Assembly (NCBI GenBank): GCA_051294375.1
Contig: CM119266.1
Span: forward strand, 13,121,972 to 13,185,971
Direction: 5' to 3'
From: Paraspadella gotoi
Taxonomy: Eukaryota > Chaetognatha
Length of the DNA stretch: 64,000 nucleotides
Below the pieces are notes generated by a model that was given only the letters and a program-made list of their open reading frames with translations, was not told the DNA's origin and ran no database searches. Below are positions 38,056-50,252 of this stretch, in pieces (position 1 is the stretch's first letter; every line of letters begins with the position of its first letter). A program made the position numbers and the translations under genes.

Positions 38056-40388
38056 TATTTCCGTAAATGTTCAGTTTTACCTTGGCTGGACAAGAAATCT
38101 AGTGGTGTTAAAGACAAATTTGACAAAAAATAAGGAAAAAAAAAATACCGTAAATCAATATACTAGCTCACAAAACATGTTTAAATTATATCAACTTAAA
38201 CAAATTAAAAAAATAATAATAAAAAGGTCCCTTGTCTTTGTGGCGCGGCCATGGGAGAGGCGATGTCGTGGGGGCGGTGGTGGTCGTGAAAGTGCTAGCG
38301 GCGGTAGCTGTGGTAGTTTCGTGGTGGTGGTGGCGGTAGTGGAAGAAAAAAAGCCGTTGAATTTCGTTTGGGGTGGAAGTAATGCAGCGCGACGCCGATT
38401 GGATTCTCCGCTGCGATGAGCAGAGTTCAAACCAGACTGGAGAGGAGGAGGAGGAGGAGGGGGAGGAGGAGGAGGGGGAGGGAGGAGGGAGGAAAAAAGG
38501 AGGAAAGGAATAGAGGGGGAAAAGGAAAAACGGCCGAGGGGAAACCGAGCGATAAGGAAAGAACGAGAGGTTAGGAGAGGAAAAAGAGTGGAGATCTTAG
38601 GGCTTTGTAAAATGGAAAGTAGCGCTAGTAGAAGTTAAATCGAAGGGAGGGAGGGTAAGGCACAGATAAGGGAGGGGAAGTTCGAGCGATGCACTAGAAA
38701 GTTTTGGATAGGAATTCGTGAATTTTGAATGGAATATTTCGAAAGTTGAGATCGGGAAGGGAGAGAGTTTGGATCAAGTCGACAAATTCGAAGATAGATG
38801 AACAGAAACGAAAGAGAGACAACGCTAATTTTCTTTTCAAAATGGTAAATTGTCATTGTATTAGAAAAACGATTAAAAAAGGTATAATAACCGTTGTAAT
38901 TGTACATTGTTTTCGTATAAAAGAGAACCCATAGTTTCTTACTCCATCTCCCATTTCCCTCCATCTCTCTCTCTCTCTCTCTCCCCATCTTTCCCAGTCT
39001 GACGATGGGCACGTCCGACAGTTTAACAGACTCTCTCCACTTTCCATCACAGCTTCTAGTCTCCTCTTCCTCCTCCCATTGTCCCGTCGCGATGGCGTTC
39101 CTCTTCCCCCTCAACGCTCTTCCTTTTACCATAGCGTAGGTATCGCACTTTCCTCCACTTTAAATAAAATAAAAAAAATCATTTCTTTGTCCTAATATTT
39201 TATTTTTCCACCGTGTTTGTCCTTTTCTCTCCCTGTTTTTTTCTTTTTTCCTTCTTGTTTGAGTTTCCGATCTTGCGCGAAAGTGCTCCCCGCGGGTGGG
39301 GGGAAGTGAAGGAGAGGGCGTGCGTGGTAGTTGCTATGGAATAGAGTTCGGAAAGATCACGCAAGTAAATTTTTTTTCCTGTTTGGTTCCTATCGATTTT
39401 ATTCTCAAGGTCTGTTGTTTAACAAAATTTATATGCTATGCGAATTTGAACAAAAATTTACATTTTTACTTTATGATTTTTTCCCGTATTTAAAAAAAAC
39501 CAACATTTTTTTTTCAACAATTATTTTGCTTTAAAGTATTCATAGAATTTGATAATCTTATATCACTTTCAGAATGAATGTCACTAGAGCGTATTGCTCC
39601 AGCACTGCACCAGCGACCTCCTAGCTCCCCAACCCTTTCCCCGAGTCCCCAGTCCTCGACCCACGCTACTTGTTCCTCGCCGCGCCAGCCATTCCAATGC
39701 GGCCACCTTTCCTCTCTTATCTCTTACATCGACAGCTCAGCCCAACGTTTTTCTTGCCAGAGATAAATGCCACTTCCCTTGTTATTCTTCTTCTTTTTCT
39801 TTTTCTCTCCTTTTTTTTTTGGTACAGTCGTTTCCTTCTCTCTTTTTTCTGTTTATATTTTATTTATATGTTTATTTGTTTATTTATTCATTTATACTGT
39901 TAACTATTTCACTATTTTTCTTTTATTTAGTTTTTGATTTATTTGTTCTATTATTTATTTATTCATGTTTGTATCTATCTATTCATTTAGTTTTCATTTT
40001 ATTTAACTATTTACTTTTAAGTTTATTAAGATGAGCAGCCTGAAAATATGAGATTTTTGCGGTTGAGATCCAGTTTTTGTTTTGAATGGGCTGAAAGACA
40101 TCAAGAGAGAATAGGAAATGCCTCTTGACTGATTCATTGGCTTCTCCTCCGTCTAAGACTCTCTCTCTCTCTCTCCATCTCTCCATATTTCTTTTTTTCT
40201 TTCTTTCTCATTCTCTTTTTGTCTTTCTTTATTTTTCAAGATCAAGAGCTCGTACGACTTTTTATTTGTCCTTAATGATTTAGAATAATGTAAGTTACTA
40301 ACTCAAACCGAAAAGTACCTAAAGGAAAAATAAAAAAAATTAAAAAAACTGGGAGAAAAAATATTTTTTCCACTTTTCTTTTCAAGAA
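38056..40388. other. intergenic with GGA-rich island
   Basis: No gene recognised. A strongly purine-rich (GGA)n/G-run stretch lies at 38439-38495 and could form G-quadruplexes. Its surroundings to about 38590 are also purine-rich. AT-rich pyrimidine DNA follows up to the kinase start. Confidence 0.6.
38439..38495 (+). repeat. (GGA)n / G-run tract
   Basis: Repeated gga units with several runs of three to five G on the plus strand, fitting a G-quadruplex pattern. Confidence 0.85.
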
Positions 40389-43291
40389 ATGGATCTGCTC
40401 CAGCTTCTGTCGTTGTCGTCGTCGTCGTCGTCGTCGTCGTCGCTGTTCAACTGTGAAGGTGATTAAGAAACGATTTCGTCGAGAAAGAAAAGGGAAAAGG
40501 AGAAAATTTACTTCATTAGTCTAATGAGATTAACCACTAATGGGAAAAGCGGAGGAAGGGAAACTGGAAAAAAAGAGAGAAAAAGAACGGAGAAGAAAAC
40601 AAAAGCGTTGTACGAAACAGGAATATGAGAATATTTTTAACAGTATACATAATGAAAATTTAACAAAACTATTGAGAGAGACAATACCAAAACATCTAAA
40701 TGCATTTTTAAAAAAAATTATATATATAGATATATATATAAATTTATATAATAAAGCAGCGGGGTAACGAAAAATTACATTTATTATTGCTATTATTATC
40801 ACCATTCAGTTTTTCAAGGTTTAACTATTTGTCTTTGTAAAGTGTATTTTTTCCTATATATATCAACAATTCCATTCTTTTGTTAACAACGCCTTTCCAA
40901 TTTGAGACTAAAGAGAGCGTCTCAGCTAGAGATTTAAAATACTGAAAAAACAAAAGGTAAAAAGGATGTTTCTCGAGCTTTTCGCCCGAGTGAAGGGAGG
41001 TGCACTAAATATACTTATTTAACGTTGGTGCAATAAATATACATATTTAACTTTTCGAACGTAGGAAAAAAAATAGAGTAATGAGCGACGTCGATTAAAA
41101 TTAGAATTATGAAAACGAAGCTTGTGTGCAACGATTCGAAAAGTTTAGTTACTAAATTGACAAAGAAGATTCCTCTAGCGTTTCACTACTTTATTACGTA
41201 AAGAAAATTAAACCATATAAATATACATGTTTCGCCAATACAAGGGAACTTCATGAACTTTAAACGAGGTGATATTCAAAACACGACGAATCTTTAACCT
41301 CAGCGACAACGGCAACGACAGCGAACATAATAAAATTTTTCCCGCTTATCATACTACAGGGAATTTTCCCCCTTCCTTCCGTCGTCATAGCGACAAAGAT
41401 TTGTTCATATGGTTGCTAAGCGACGCTCGAGACGCCATCGACGATGGGATTCATCCGATTCTGGCGAAAAAAAGATCCGGGGGTTGCTACATTTGCAGAA
41501 ACTCCAAGGAACAAGTAAGATCTCAGCCGTGAGATCGTTTTTTTTATTTATAATATTTAATGTATTTGTAATTAATCCCGATCGTCGACATCAGGCGGTA
41601 GCCATTTTCAAACCCCGAGACGAAGAAACCTGCGCCTCCAACAACCCGAATCTTCAGACGCGCATCTTCGCCGTGGTGTGTCCGTGTCTCTTCGGTCCAC
41701 ACTACCTTCGACGGAACCAGGCTTACCTGGCTGAAGTCGGTCAGTAACGGAAGAGAGTATCTGACCTTTTCTTATCGATCTACTTTGGATGTAAAATTGT
41801 ATATGACGGCTTTGGAGTGATGTGGGCAACACATATTATATAACTTATATAGCTTATTTATTAAATGAATGGATAATTTTTATATTGGTTGTACCAATCC
41901 ACAGTGAATTAGGTTGGATAATTTAGGCGCGTGCGTCGTCGACGGTCACTTCCGGTTGGGCGTGGTTCCAGAAACGCAAATCGTTCGACTTCGTTCGCCT
42001 AAGTTTCACTACGCTCTAAATCGGGACCCAAAAAAGTTGCCATTCAAGGTGAGTGAAAATTGAAATAAAATTCTATTCGACACTCATGTTAAAATAAATC
42101 GAGGAGGCGGACTGGACAGACAACGCTTTCTGACACACACAAAACTCTCTAGGTGGGCTCCTTCCAACTCTTCGTCCGCGAGGCGATGGACTTCTCTAGC
42201 TTCGTCAACGAAGGCCACTTCGATTCCATGGATTTGGAGACTCGCGCCAACTTCCGTCTCGAGTTCGAGAAGATGGTCGTCCTCGACTTCATCATCCAAA
42301 ACGTCGACCGCGCCTCCGCCAATTGGCTCGTCAGGATTCACGATAAAAAGGTGACAGGGTGAGAGTAAGGTGGGAGGGTGAGGTAGAGAATGTAAAGAGA
42401 GAGGGANNNNNNNNNNNNNNNAGAGTAAGGTGGGAGGGTAAGGTAGAGAATGTAAAGAGAGAGGGAAGGGAAAAGAGACAGGCATGAAGTATTTACATTT
42501 ATATGGAGGCTTAGAAACAAATTGGAAAACAGTTAACAGTCCAAAGTAAAAAAAAGGATTTAAAATTGTTGAGTAAAGAAACATCGAAACCCCTTTCTTC
42601 CGCTCCACTACGAGAGGTCTCCATCGCTGCCATAGACAACGGTCTCTCCTTTCCCTATCGCTTCCCTACGACCCGCGAACCTCCTTCGTGGTTGTGCCGC
42701 GACTTCGCCAAGACGCCCTTCTCCGACGATACCAAGCGGCTCGTGGCCGACGCCCTTGTAGACGTGTTCGGGGTGGAGTCACTCGTACGAGAGTTGGAAC
42801 GGCTCTTTAGGCGAGATTGGCTTCTCATTTAATACTATAATCTGGCATTGCTATTTTGTTCGACTTTTAGAAAATCGTTTTCAGGGTCGACACTCACTTC
42901 GATCAAGAGCTTTTCAACTCCCAGATGTCGCTTTTGAGAGGGCAAATCGTTATTCTTTGGTGGGCATTAATAAGAAAGACATCCTTCCCGTGTTGTCCAC
43001 GTTAAATTTATTCGCATCTCTCGCGCAGGCACGCACTCCTCCTCGACTTTTCCCCTTACTACTTGATGCAACGCTCCTTCAACTTACGTCTCGACGGCGA
43101 AACCTTCCGCAGGTTGCGCCATCTTTCTGAGTTTTCATACGCTTTGTTGAGTTAAAGAATGTGCTTGTTTCTATTTTATAATGGAAGAATCTATCTTACA
43201 CTTACTAAAACATCGTATCTCCAACAGGACTGATGCGGGACGTAACGGCGACTACGCGAAATTAAATTTGCAGAGGATTTACTCTCCCTAA
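40389..43291 (+). CDS. PI4K2: type II phosphatidylinositol 4-kinase
   Basis: Nine exons: 40389-40458, 41360-41514, 41595-41739, 41927-42048, 42153-42350, 42617-42810, 42885-42959, 43029-43112 and 43228-43291, giving 368 residues. It phosphorylates phosphatidylinositol to PI4P on Golgi and endosomal membranes (family knowledge). Conserved parts: AVAIFKP with ATP-binding K81, the VCPCLFG segment (residues 103-109) matching the palmitoylated CCPCCFG of PI4K2A, VGSFQLFV, VVLDFIIQNVDR with catalytic D216 and N221, IDNG with metal-binding D237, and LLRGQI near the C terminus. All key catalytic residues are present. The first exon (MDLLQLLSL plus nine Ser from TCG repeats) is chosen by ATG and phase; it is the least certain exon. 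The N terminus is about 75 residues before the kinase core, against roughly 120-150 in vertebrates. Exon 6 ends at a GC donor (AG|GCGAGA). Confidence 0.92.
41851..41899 (-). repeat. dispersed short repeat, copy 3
   Basis: Minus strand reads attggtacaaccaatataaa, then aattatccattcatttaat and aaataagct, in the kinase intron before the exon at 41927. The repeat ends 28 bp before that exon. Confidence 0.8.
42361..42466 (+). repeat. tandem duplication split by a 15-N gap
   Basis: A unit of about 46 bp beginning gagtaaggtgggagggt and ending gagagaggga occurs on both sides of the gap 42407-42421, inside a kinase intron. The two units differ by one base (gtgagg against gtaagg). Confidence 0.85.
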
Positions 43292-43866
43292 CAAATTTAT
43301 AATGAATGACGGTGATGCGTACGAAACTTTAAAGAAGAAAATTGGACACGCCTTGAGGAAGATGTAAAAATGAACGGGTGAATATGAAAACTGGTTAAAC
43401 GATTAATAAAATATAATGGATTTACTACCAAAGAATGAAATTACAATTAGTAATTTAATTATTTCAGTGAAACGACGCGTTTGACGGAGAGAAACAAGCA
43501 GATACAAATTATTGAAGTCAAGTTAAATCTTTAATTTTTCTCTTTCTTGGTGATACCATTTTGGGAGAAGAATATTCGTTTCTTGTTATTAAATTCCATT
43601 TTAGTCCCGTTCAGGGGATTTTCTTCGTTGTTCCTCTCTAACGCTGGACATTGTAGAATGTAGCCTGATCTCTAAAAGTCGCGGATACTCCGTGCTCCAA
43701 TTAATAATAATTGCTCAATTTCAAACGGTTTATTCTCATTATGCAATTTAACCAGTTTAACGTGATAGATTATTTTATTAATCAAAACAAAACCTTTGCT
43801 ATGTGGTTTGCGAATCAACGCCACTCGACCATTCCATTTCGACGCCTTCAACTTGCCCTTCAGCCA
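43292..43866. other. convergent intergenic region
   Basis: 575 bp between the stop codons of the kinase gene (+) and the membrane glycoprotein gene (-). It contains the kinase AATAAA (43405). Otherwise nothing is recognised. Confidence 0.65.
43405..43410 (+). terminator. polyadenylation signal AATAAA
   Basis: AATAAA 114 bp downstream of the kinase stop codon. Confidence 0.6.
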
Positions 43867-46800
43867 TTACAACTCTTCTCGCTCCCCCTCAACGCCGCTG
43901 AGGTCCTCGGGCTCCTCTGTGGTCGGCGGCGGCTCCGACGAAGACTTTGTACCGTGGGTGGCGTTGTAGTATTTGCCGAAGCAATGGGACGAAACGTCAA
44001 TGGTGCAAGGGATGAGCCAACAGTAAGACAGGGCGATCTTTTCTTTTTCGTTCCTGATGAGACAGACGCCGAAGTTGTTTTGAGGATTGTTGCCTAGTCG
44101 CCTGGAGGCGCGGAAAGAGTGCGTGGACGGATGAAAAGAACCCTTGTTAACCGGAACTAAGGAAATATATAATAGAGAAATATTCATACTATTTAGCCGT
44201 TCTTTAGAGAAATTTCGAAACAAGTACGGAAATTCAAATGTGTGTTGCGCCGCGTTGACTTTCTTAGTGGTCTTTGATTCTTTATAGTTTACGATTTTCT
44301 GAAGGAGGCGCTAGCAGTCACTAAGATTTTAGGTTTTTTTTTTCCTGTCTTAACAAATGAGCAACCGACTATAGGCGAGCTATGAGCATTTTTAACATAA
44401 TTGGGACAGACCGACGGACAGACATACCGACCGATCGACCGACAAAAAATATCTCATAGAATTTGCTCCGTGATTACTCGCGGGGCAACTGAAAAAGGAA
44501 ACTTTCTCACCGAAAAAACTTTTTCTCCCTGTGGTAATAAATCTACCTGCAAAATCTGTAACCGTAATCTTTGGCCACCGTTTTCAAATACGGATCCAGT
44601 GTCTCGTTGGACCTTTCCAGACCGTGTAGGACGCGGAAGGCTTTGCGCCATTTTCGCAGGTCGTGGATGGCGTAGCTATGATCAGCTCCGCTGGACAGAT
44701 ACTCGATTCCGTCGACGCCGATGTCGGGAAATTCCACGGCGCCTTCTTTGCCGCCGTCGATGGCAAGTTTCCAGATCATGCACTCCTTGCCGTGCTGAGT
44801 AGTGGAGATAAATAATGAAAGATAAAATGGAGAAACGAAGGAAGGAAGAAAGGAAGGAAAGAAGAAAGGAAGGAAGGAAGAAAGGAAGGAAAGAAGCCGA
44901 GGAATGAATGAAAAGTTAATGAAAGCGAGAAACTGGTTTTGAAAATCTGATTGATTATTCAAATTATTCACGCTTTTTGCTTTCAGTTGATAAATTGATT
45001 GTTTTGAAATGAACTGATATAACATGTAACAAACGCAACTACTTTGTTTTTTTTTATATATTTAATAATATTTGAATACTTTTTGTTTGATTCTATTCTC
45101 AAGCATACCTATTGAGAAAAATAATTTTTTTATAGTATAAGAATGCTTCTGGAAAAGTATACAATGCATTTTTTAGTTAAAAATTTTATTATTAAGGTAT
45201 TGTTCGGGTCAGATTTTTAATAAAACTTACTTTTATTCTAAACATTATTAATGATATTGTTAGATACGTAACTTAATAATCAATTTATAATTCTGAATTC
45301 ACTATAAACAAATTAAGTCAGTAATAAATAAATATGTGGAGCCACGGAACGGATCCGGGACTCGGAACCAGGCTTGAGGGTTTCCCACACCCCCAAGGCG
45401 GTTTACGTCCTGCAACACCATGTAATTCATTACAAAAATCTTTTGGCACTTATTTGTTTGTTTCCAGATGGTAGTTTTAAGCTAGAAATATTTTAAATTC
45501 TAATATAACTTTTTACCGATTTCATTACGATTACATATCTGAAATTGCACACAACCTTACACAACTCTTGCAAGGTTGTGATGTTGCCAAACCTTGTCAT
45601 TGGACACGTAGCCTCGGTAAGGACAGGGGTTCGGCGGGTCGTTGGCCATCAGCCCCGGCGATCCCCCCCAAAAGCAAATGTTGTGCTCGGTCAGGTTGTG
45701 AATCGTCACTTCCTCTGGAAATTCGTCCGACGCGATGTACCACATGGGCAAAGAGGTCAGGCACATGGATAGGCCAAAGACTACCAGAAGCTAGTGAGGT
45801 GATCGAAATAAAAGGGAGAGGGATACGGATAATATAAAATATAAATATTTATTCTTAAAGCAAATATGAAATAACAAGGAAGAATCTTTATCAAATTGGT
45901 ACAACCAATATAAAAATTATCCATTCATTTATTAAATAAGCTATCTTGCCCCTGTCTTTGGACTGGCTTTGGTGGTTTAAGGCCTCCATCACTCTTACAA
46001 GATAATGACATAGCAGGCCCCTGCAAGCTTTCAATCAAGACTCTCTCACTTTATTCTTTATTCACTCCCAGAGTAAATGGCTTCCCAATCAATGAAGTGG
46101 TATAATGTTTCAAAGAATGTTTCAATTGTATGAAAAGGCCACTCCCTTAAGTAATGGATCGGGGAATACCTTTATAATATCCGTAAAAATGTCCAGGTTG
46201 CGGCGTAGCTTCCGGCGATAATCTTCGGTCATCGATATTTTCGATTCGCTCTCTGTTTCCGTCTCTTCGAATTCATCGTCGTCGGACTAACAAGATGCGG
46301 ATTCGATAAGTTACCATGATGGAAAAAAAATTGTCGCGGTTTGGAAAAGTTGGTTAATTTCATTGTCAAATATATTCTTTGGCCGTTAAATAAGTTTTAA
46401 TATGTAATATGACCTCCCTCGGACTGAATAAAAATATTATTTCTAAACAGCATAAAGTTATTTTTTTGCATACAATTACTTCCAAAAGAGGTTGTCTCTA
46501 ACTGTTTTCACCTCTTTTTGATCAGGACTATTCATATTATTATTAATATTATATCTCTGACATAATATTTTTTATCAGATTTTTAGGAAAAAATGATCTT
46601 TGGCAAGCAGTGAGAAGGATTGATCCCTTATAAAGTAAACCAGGCTTGAGTTGTTGCTTCACAAAATCTTTAATTTTTTTTTTGACTTGTTTGTTACTTC
46701 GTTCTGATAATACATCTAGAGGTAAATAAAAATGATAACTTTGTTCACAGAAAGGTTACCCAGAGCCTTATAACTTTTATTGATACTTTACAATATAAAA

Positions 46801-48256
46801 AAAGTATTCTCGAGCATCTACAGCATCAATGTATTTTTAACATCGCTCTTTTTTGGACATATGAATTAAGATTAATCCCTGAATCTATCCTAATGGAGAT
46901 GATGCAATAACCATTTGACATGAGACTGAGAAAAGGCAGGGATTTTTAATAGTAACGAATTAACTCAAAAAATAATAAAAAAGAACCGGAAATTAATATA
47001 AATGAAAAGTGTTGATATGAAAAAGATAAAAAAGAAAGAAGCATTTTTTTGGACAACTCATTTTCTTTTGCATGGAACTATTGTATTTTTTGTCGTACAT
47101 AAATGAGATACAGCTCAAATGAATCGCAAGAGGCCAAAGTTTCTTGATATCTAAATTTAATCTTTCGATTCTTACATTAAAATGCCGAAAAATAGCTGGA
47201 AAGTAACCGCGACCATTTTTTTTTCAATCATTTTAATGACAAACGCAAAGTAACGAAACGCAACTGATCATTCGAAAAAAAACAAAAAACAAAAAACAAA
47301 AAACCAAACAAAAACAGATTGATAGTTGGCAACTTCGAGACTCGCCTCCTTCTTCTCTTCCTCCTCCTCGTTCTTCGCCGCCTTCGCCGCTCGCGCCGCC
47401 GCAGCCTCTTCCTGCTTCTTGCGGCGCAGCTCTTCGCGAACTGGATGTCGGTTGGCGCCGCCTGTCATGAGGGGAGGGAGCTTTAGCGTCGTCTTAGCGC
47501 TGTTATGAATGAGTCTCACTTGAGGTTTCGGTCTTTCCCCCTTGATTCTCTCTGTAGAAGGGGCTGTTCTTGAAGGCCTCTTCCTGCTCTCGCCACTCGC
47601 GAAGTCCCTTGGCAAAGATCTCTTCCACGCTGAGTACCTTTTGTTTTTCTGGGGACGGTAGCGGGTGAGAGGTACAAAGTTAAAGATGGAAAGAGAGTAA
47701 TAAAGACAGCAAGGAGGGAAAGGAATTAATAAAAAATAAACAAAAGATAAACAGAGAAGAGAAGAGAAAAAAAATTACCTAACATAAATAATAACAAACA
47801 TTAAATTCACAATGATTTCCCTTCCATTTTTTCTGTTCTTATTATTACCGTCTTAAAAAGTATGATTAATTAGTATTATTGAATATCCAGAAACACCCAA
47901 CTTCTGAACACCTTTCCCAGTTTTCCATTTTTTATCAACTCACTGAACTTGGACGAATCGGCCGAGCTGGGGCGGCTGTTCTCCGGCGATTGAAATGTAA
48001 TCTGCCGCTTGTCCTTTATCGTTTTGTTCGAGGAGACAGAACTGTAGCGGATATCATCAGAGACCTTTTCTCTGTGCTTTGCGTTTTTGGCCGCGTTTTC
48101 GTTGAAGGAATTTTCCACCACGATCTTGCCCTCAACTGACTCTTCGGCCAGCGGCTCCGATTGCTGCGAGTCGCGCCACTCTCTCCATTGCTTGTAGGCA
48201 AGACAATCGCGGTCCAGCTGCTCCCGTTGCTCTTTGGTCAAGAAGCGACGAAGCAT
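43867..48256 (-). CDS. type II single-pass membrane glycoprotein, unrecognised
   Basis: Seven minus-strand exons: 47944-48256, 47520-47648, 47334-47461, 46170-46286, 45593-45790, 44547-44794 and 43867-44101, giving about 455 residues. Residues 1-229 are highly charged (KEQREQLDRD, VEEIFAKGLREWREQEEAF, an Ala/Lys/Glu-rich helix, an acidic SDDDEFEE stretch). Residues 230-249 (LLVVFGLSMCLTSLPMWYIA) form one membrane segment. Residues 250-455 hold eight Cys and N-glycosylation sequons NLT, NET and NAT, and end in a Ser/Pro/Glu-rich tail. No signal peptide, so a cytoplasmic N terminus and lumenal or extracellular C terminus are inferred. An extra first exon (48404-48425, MAPENFC) may precede MLRRF. 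The donor at 47334 (GAA|GTTGCC) is weak; 47316 is an alternative in the same phase. Joining exons 3 and 4 across a 1-kb intron is the least certain step; if wrong, these are two genes. Confidence 0.62.
44820..44896. repeat. (GGAA)n / GAAA tract
   Basis: gaaggaaggaagaaaggaagg-type repeats in an intron of the membrane glycoprotein gene. Confidence 0.9.
45893..45957 (+). repeat. dispersed short repeat, copy 4
   Basis: aaattggtacaaccaatata, then aaaattatccattcattta and ttaaataagctatcttgcc, followed by cctgtctttggact. It lies in an intron of the membrane glycoprotein gene. With copy 5 it defines the longest shared consensus, about 70 bp. Confidence 0.85.
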
Positions 48257-48708
48257 TTTCCCTTCTCGTGTAGTATAGTGTTTGAGTGTTGTACGAGGCG
48301 CGCTCGCGAGGAAAGAGAGGAAAAATCGAAGGAATCAGCCTGTGTTGTTTTTTTTTTAGGAGGTGGAAATGAAGTAAACAGGCAAAGTAAGGCCTAAATT
48401 TACCGCAAAAGTTTTCGGGCGCCATCGCTGTGGTTCCGTTGATATAATAAAAACTAGAAAATAAAACATATTGCATTATGATAGGAGGAGAAGCCCACAA
48501 AACCTCTAAAAAATAAAACGATATGAACGATAATCATAATAATAATTATAAAACAGTACAAATGAAATTTCTCTTTTTTTCTTTTAACTAAGGAATTATC
48601 GGATAACATTGTGAATAGATATAGAAATGTGAGAAGAGAAACATACATGATACTACGAAAGTTCAAGGAATTACAATAAACAATTAAACATCTTTGTCAA
48701 GAAACCTT
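48257..48708. other. intergenic between two minus-strand genes
   Basis: 452 bp separate the RING gene stop from the ATG of the membrane glycoprotein. A short candidate first exon for the latter (ATGGCGCCC at 48425, ending G|GTAAAT) lies here. No other feature is supported. Confidence 0.55.
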
Positions 48709-50061
48709 TCACTTCAACGAATATCGGTTATGTGAAGAAGAGAACAAAACCTTCGGTTTGTTTTTCTTCTTCCGGCGATTCTCGTTCTTCGTTTCCGGCG
48801 CCTGTCCGGAAGCTTCGTAAGCTCCTGCGGTGCCGACAGCGAGGACATCCGGCGAAACACCCTTACTAACGCACGGCGCCGCGTCGCGAATATCCCGAGC
48901 GAAGGCGCGTGCGAAAGACGCCGGGCTTTCTCCCCAATCTTCGTAAAAGACGTCGTCGTCGCCGGTCGTTTCAATGACGCCGGGTTCGCTTTGGCAGGCG
49001 TCAACCGACTGACCGACTTTTGAAAGTAGAACGGGCTGGGGCTGCTGCGGCCCGCATTTCAGCGCGTGGGAAAACGTGACGTCTTCGATCGGCGATAGAT
49101 TAGATTTGACGAGATCGTGTTGGTGGGCGACGGGACAAGTCAGCTTGTGAACTACGAGACGAAGATTCTCCACCTCTTTCTCCCCCTCTTGCATTTCCCT
49201 TTTCAGCGTCTCCACCTCATCCTCCAGACTTTTTAACTTGATCTTCATTCGAGGTTCCAATATCCTGCGCTGCTGCTCCAGCCGACGCCGCTCCTCCGCT
49301 ACTTTTTCTCTTTCCAACTCCAATGATCTTTTGATCTTTTTTATTTCCGTTTCTCTCTCTCTCGCCAACTTTCGCTCTTCTTCTCTCTCCAATTCAAGGT
49401 TCTTGCTGCAAATCTCGTGGACGGACTTGAAATCTGGATGGGCCTCTCTAAACAATTCGTTTTCGGCCAGCAGTTGTTGAATTATCAACTTGGCTTTTTG
49501 TTTCTGTAGTAAAAAATGAAATCAAATAATTGTAAATTTTCAAATAAATAACGACAGATTTCTTACCGGATTTTCTAACTTGGCCACCATTTCTTTGTAA
49601 TCAAGTCCAAAATAGAGGCTTTTGACGACTTGGTTGGTGGTCTTCTTGCAGAAGGGACAAAGTGGGCTTTTCGATCTCCAAGTCTGGATACATTTTGCAT
49701 GGAAGACGTGGCCGCAATCGAGGGCCGACACTTCTTCTTTGAACAAGTTATCCAAACAAATCTGGCAGGACATTCCGAACTCCTGCAATATTGGCTAATT
49801 GTTAAGATAAATCAATTATTAGTGCATTTTAAAATTCAAAATCAGGATTTGAACGATTCGAAATGGCTTATCGTTAAAAAAAAAAAAAATTCACGAAAAA
49901 CATACCAGTCGAAATTTTTCGCCTATTTTTAAAAAAGAAAGATTTTCCCAAAGTTATGTATTTACTAAACGGAACTAACGCAAAATATTTCTTAGAATTA
50001 AAGTCATAACCTGATTTTGTTCAATGACGACCAAAAGCCCTCTGACGAACAAACGAGACAT
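48709..50061 (-). CDS. RING-H2 / coiled-coil protein, TRAIP-like E3 ubiquitin ligase
   Basis: Three minus-strand exons: 50011-50061, 49567-49782 and 48709-49503, encoding 353 residues. The RING is C23-x2-C26, C40-x-H42, H45-x2-C48, C59-x2-C62, a C3H2C3 (RING-H2) set with all eight zinc ligands. It is followed by KSLYFGLDYKEM, which matches the NKLFFDLAQEE segment after the RING of TRAIP. A long charged coiled coil follows (about residues 115-215), then a less ordered C terminus with a basic RRKKKNKPK patch. TRAIP is a nuclear E3 that acts at stalled replisomes (family knowledge); orthology is inference, since only the N-terminal half looks alike. The 17-residue first exon keeps phase into the RING exon; M21 is an alternative start. 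The ATG lies 191 bp from that of the divergent cysteine-rich gene. Confidence 0.8.
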
Positions 50062-50252
50062 TAAAACCGTAACAGAAGAACACCGTTTCTATGTTTTAAA
50101 TTTTGCGTCGAAAGTAGAAACTTTAATTTCAAATTCAATTTATAAAAAGTTACCTTAGTTTTGTGTACATTATACATTATGGACTGATGACTGATCAAGA
50201 CATTCGAACTTTGAAACTAAAGACCCAAAATAAAGAGCTTTACTAAAAAAAA
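50062..50252. promoter_or_regulatory. probable shared divergent promoter region
   Basis: Only 191 bp separate the start codons of the RING gene (-) and the cysteine-rich gene (+), so both 5' regions must overlap or share elements. It is AT-rich, without a clear TATA or CCAAT box. Confidence 0.5.

Noticed and set aside
44401-44802. 133-codon plus-strand frame
   Set aside because: Shadow of the membrane glycoprotein exon at 44547-44794 on the opposite strand.
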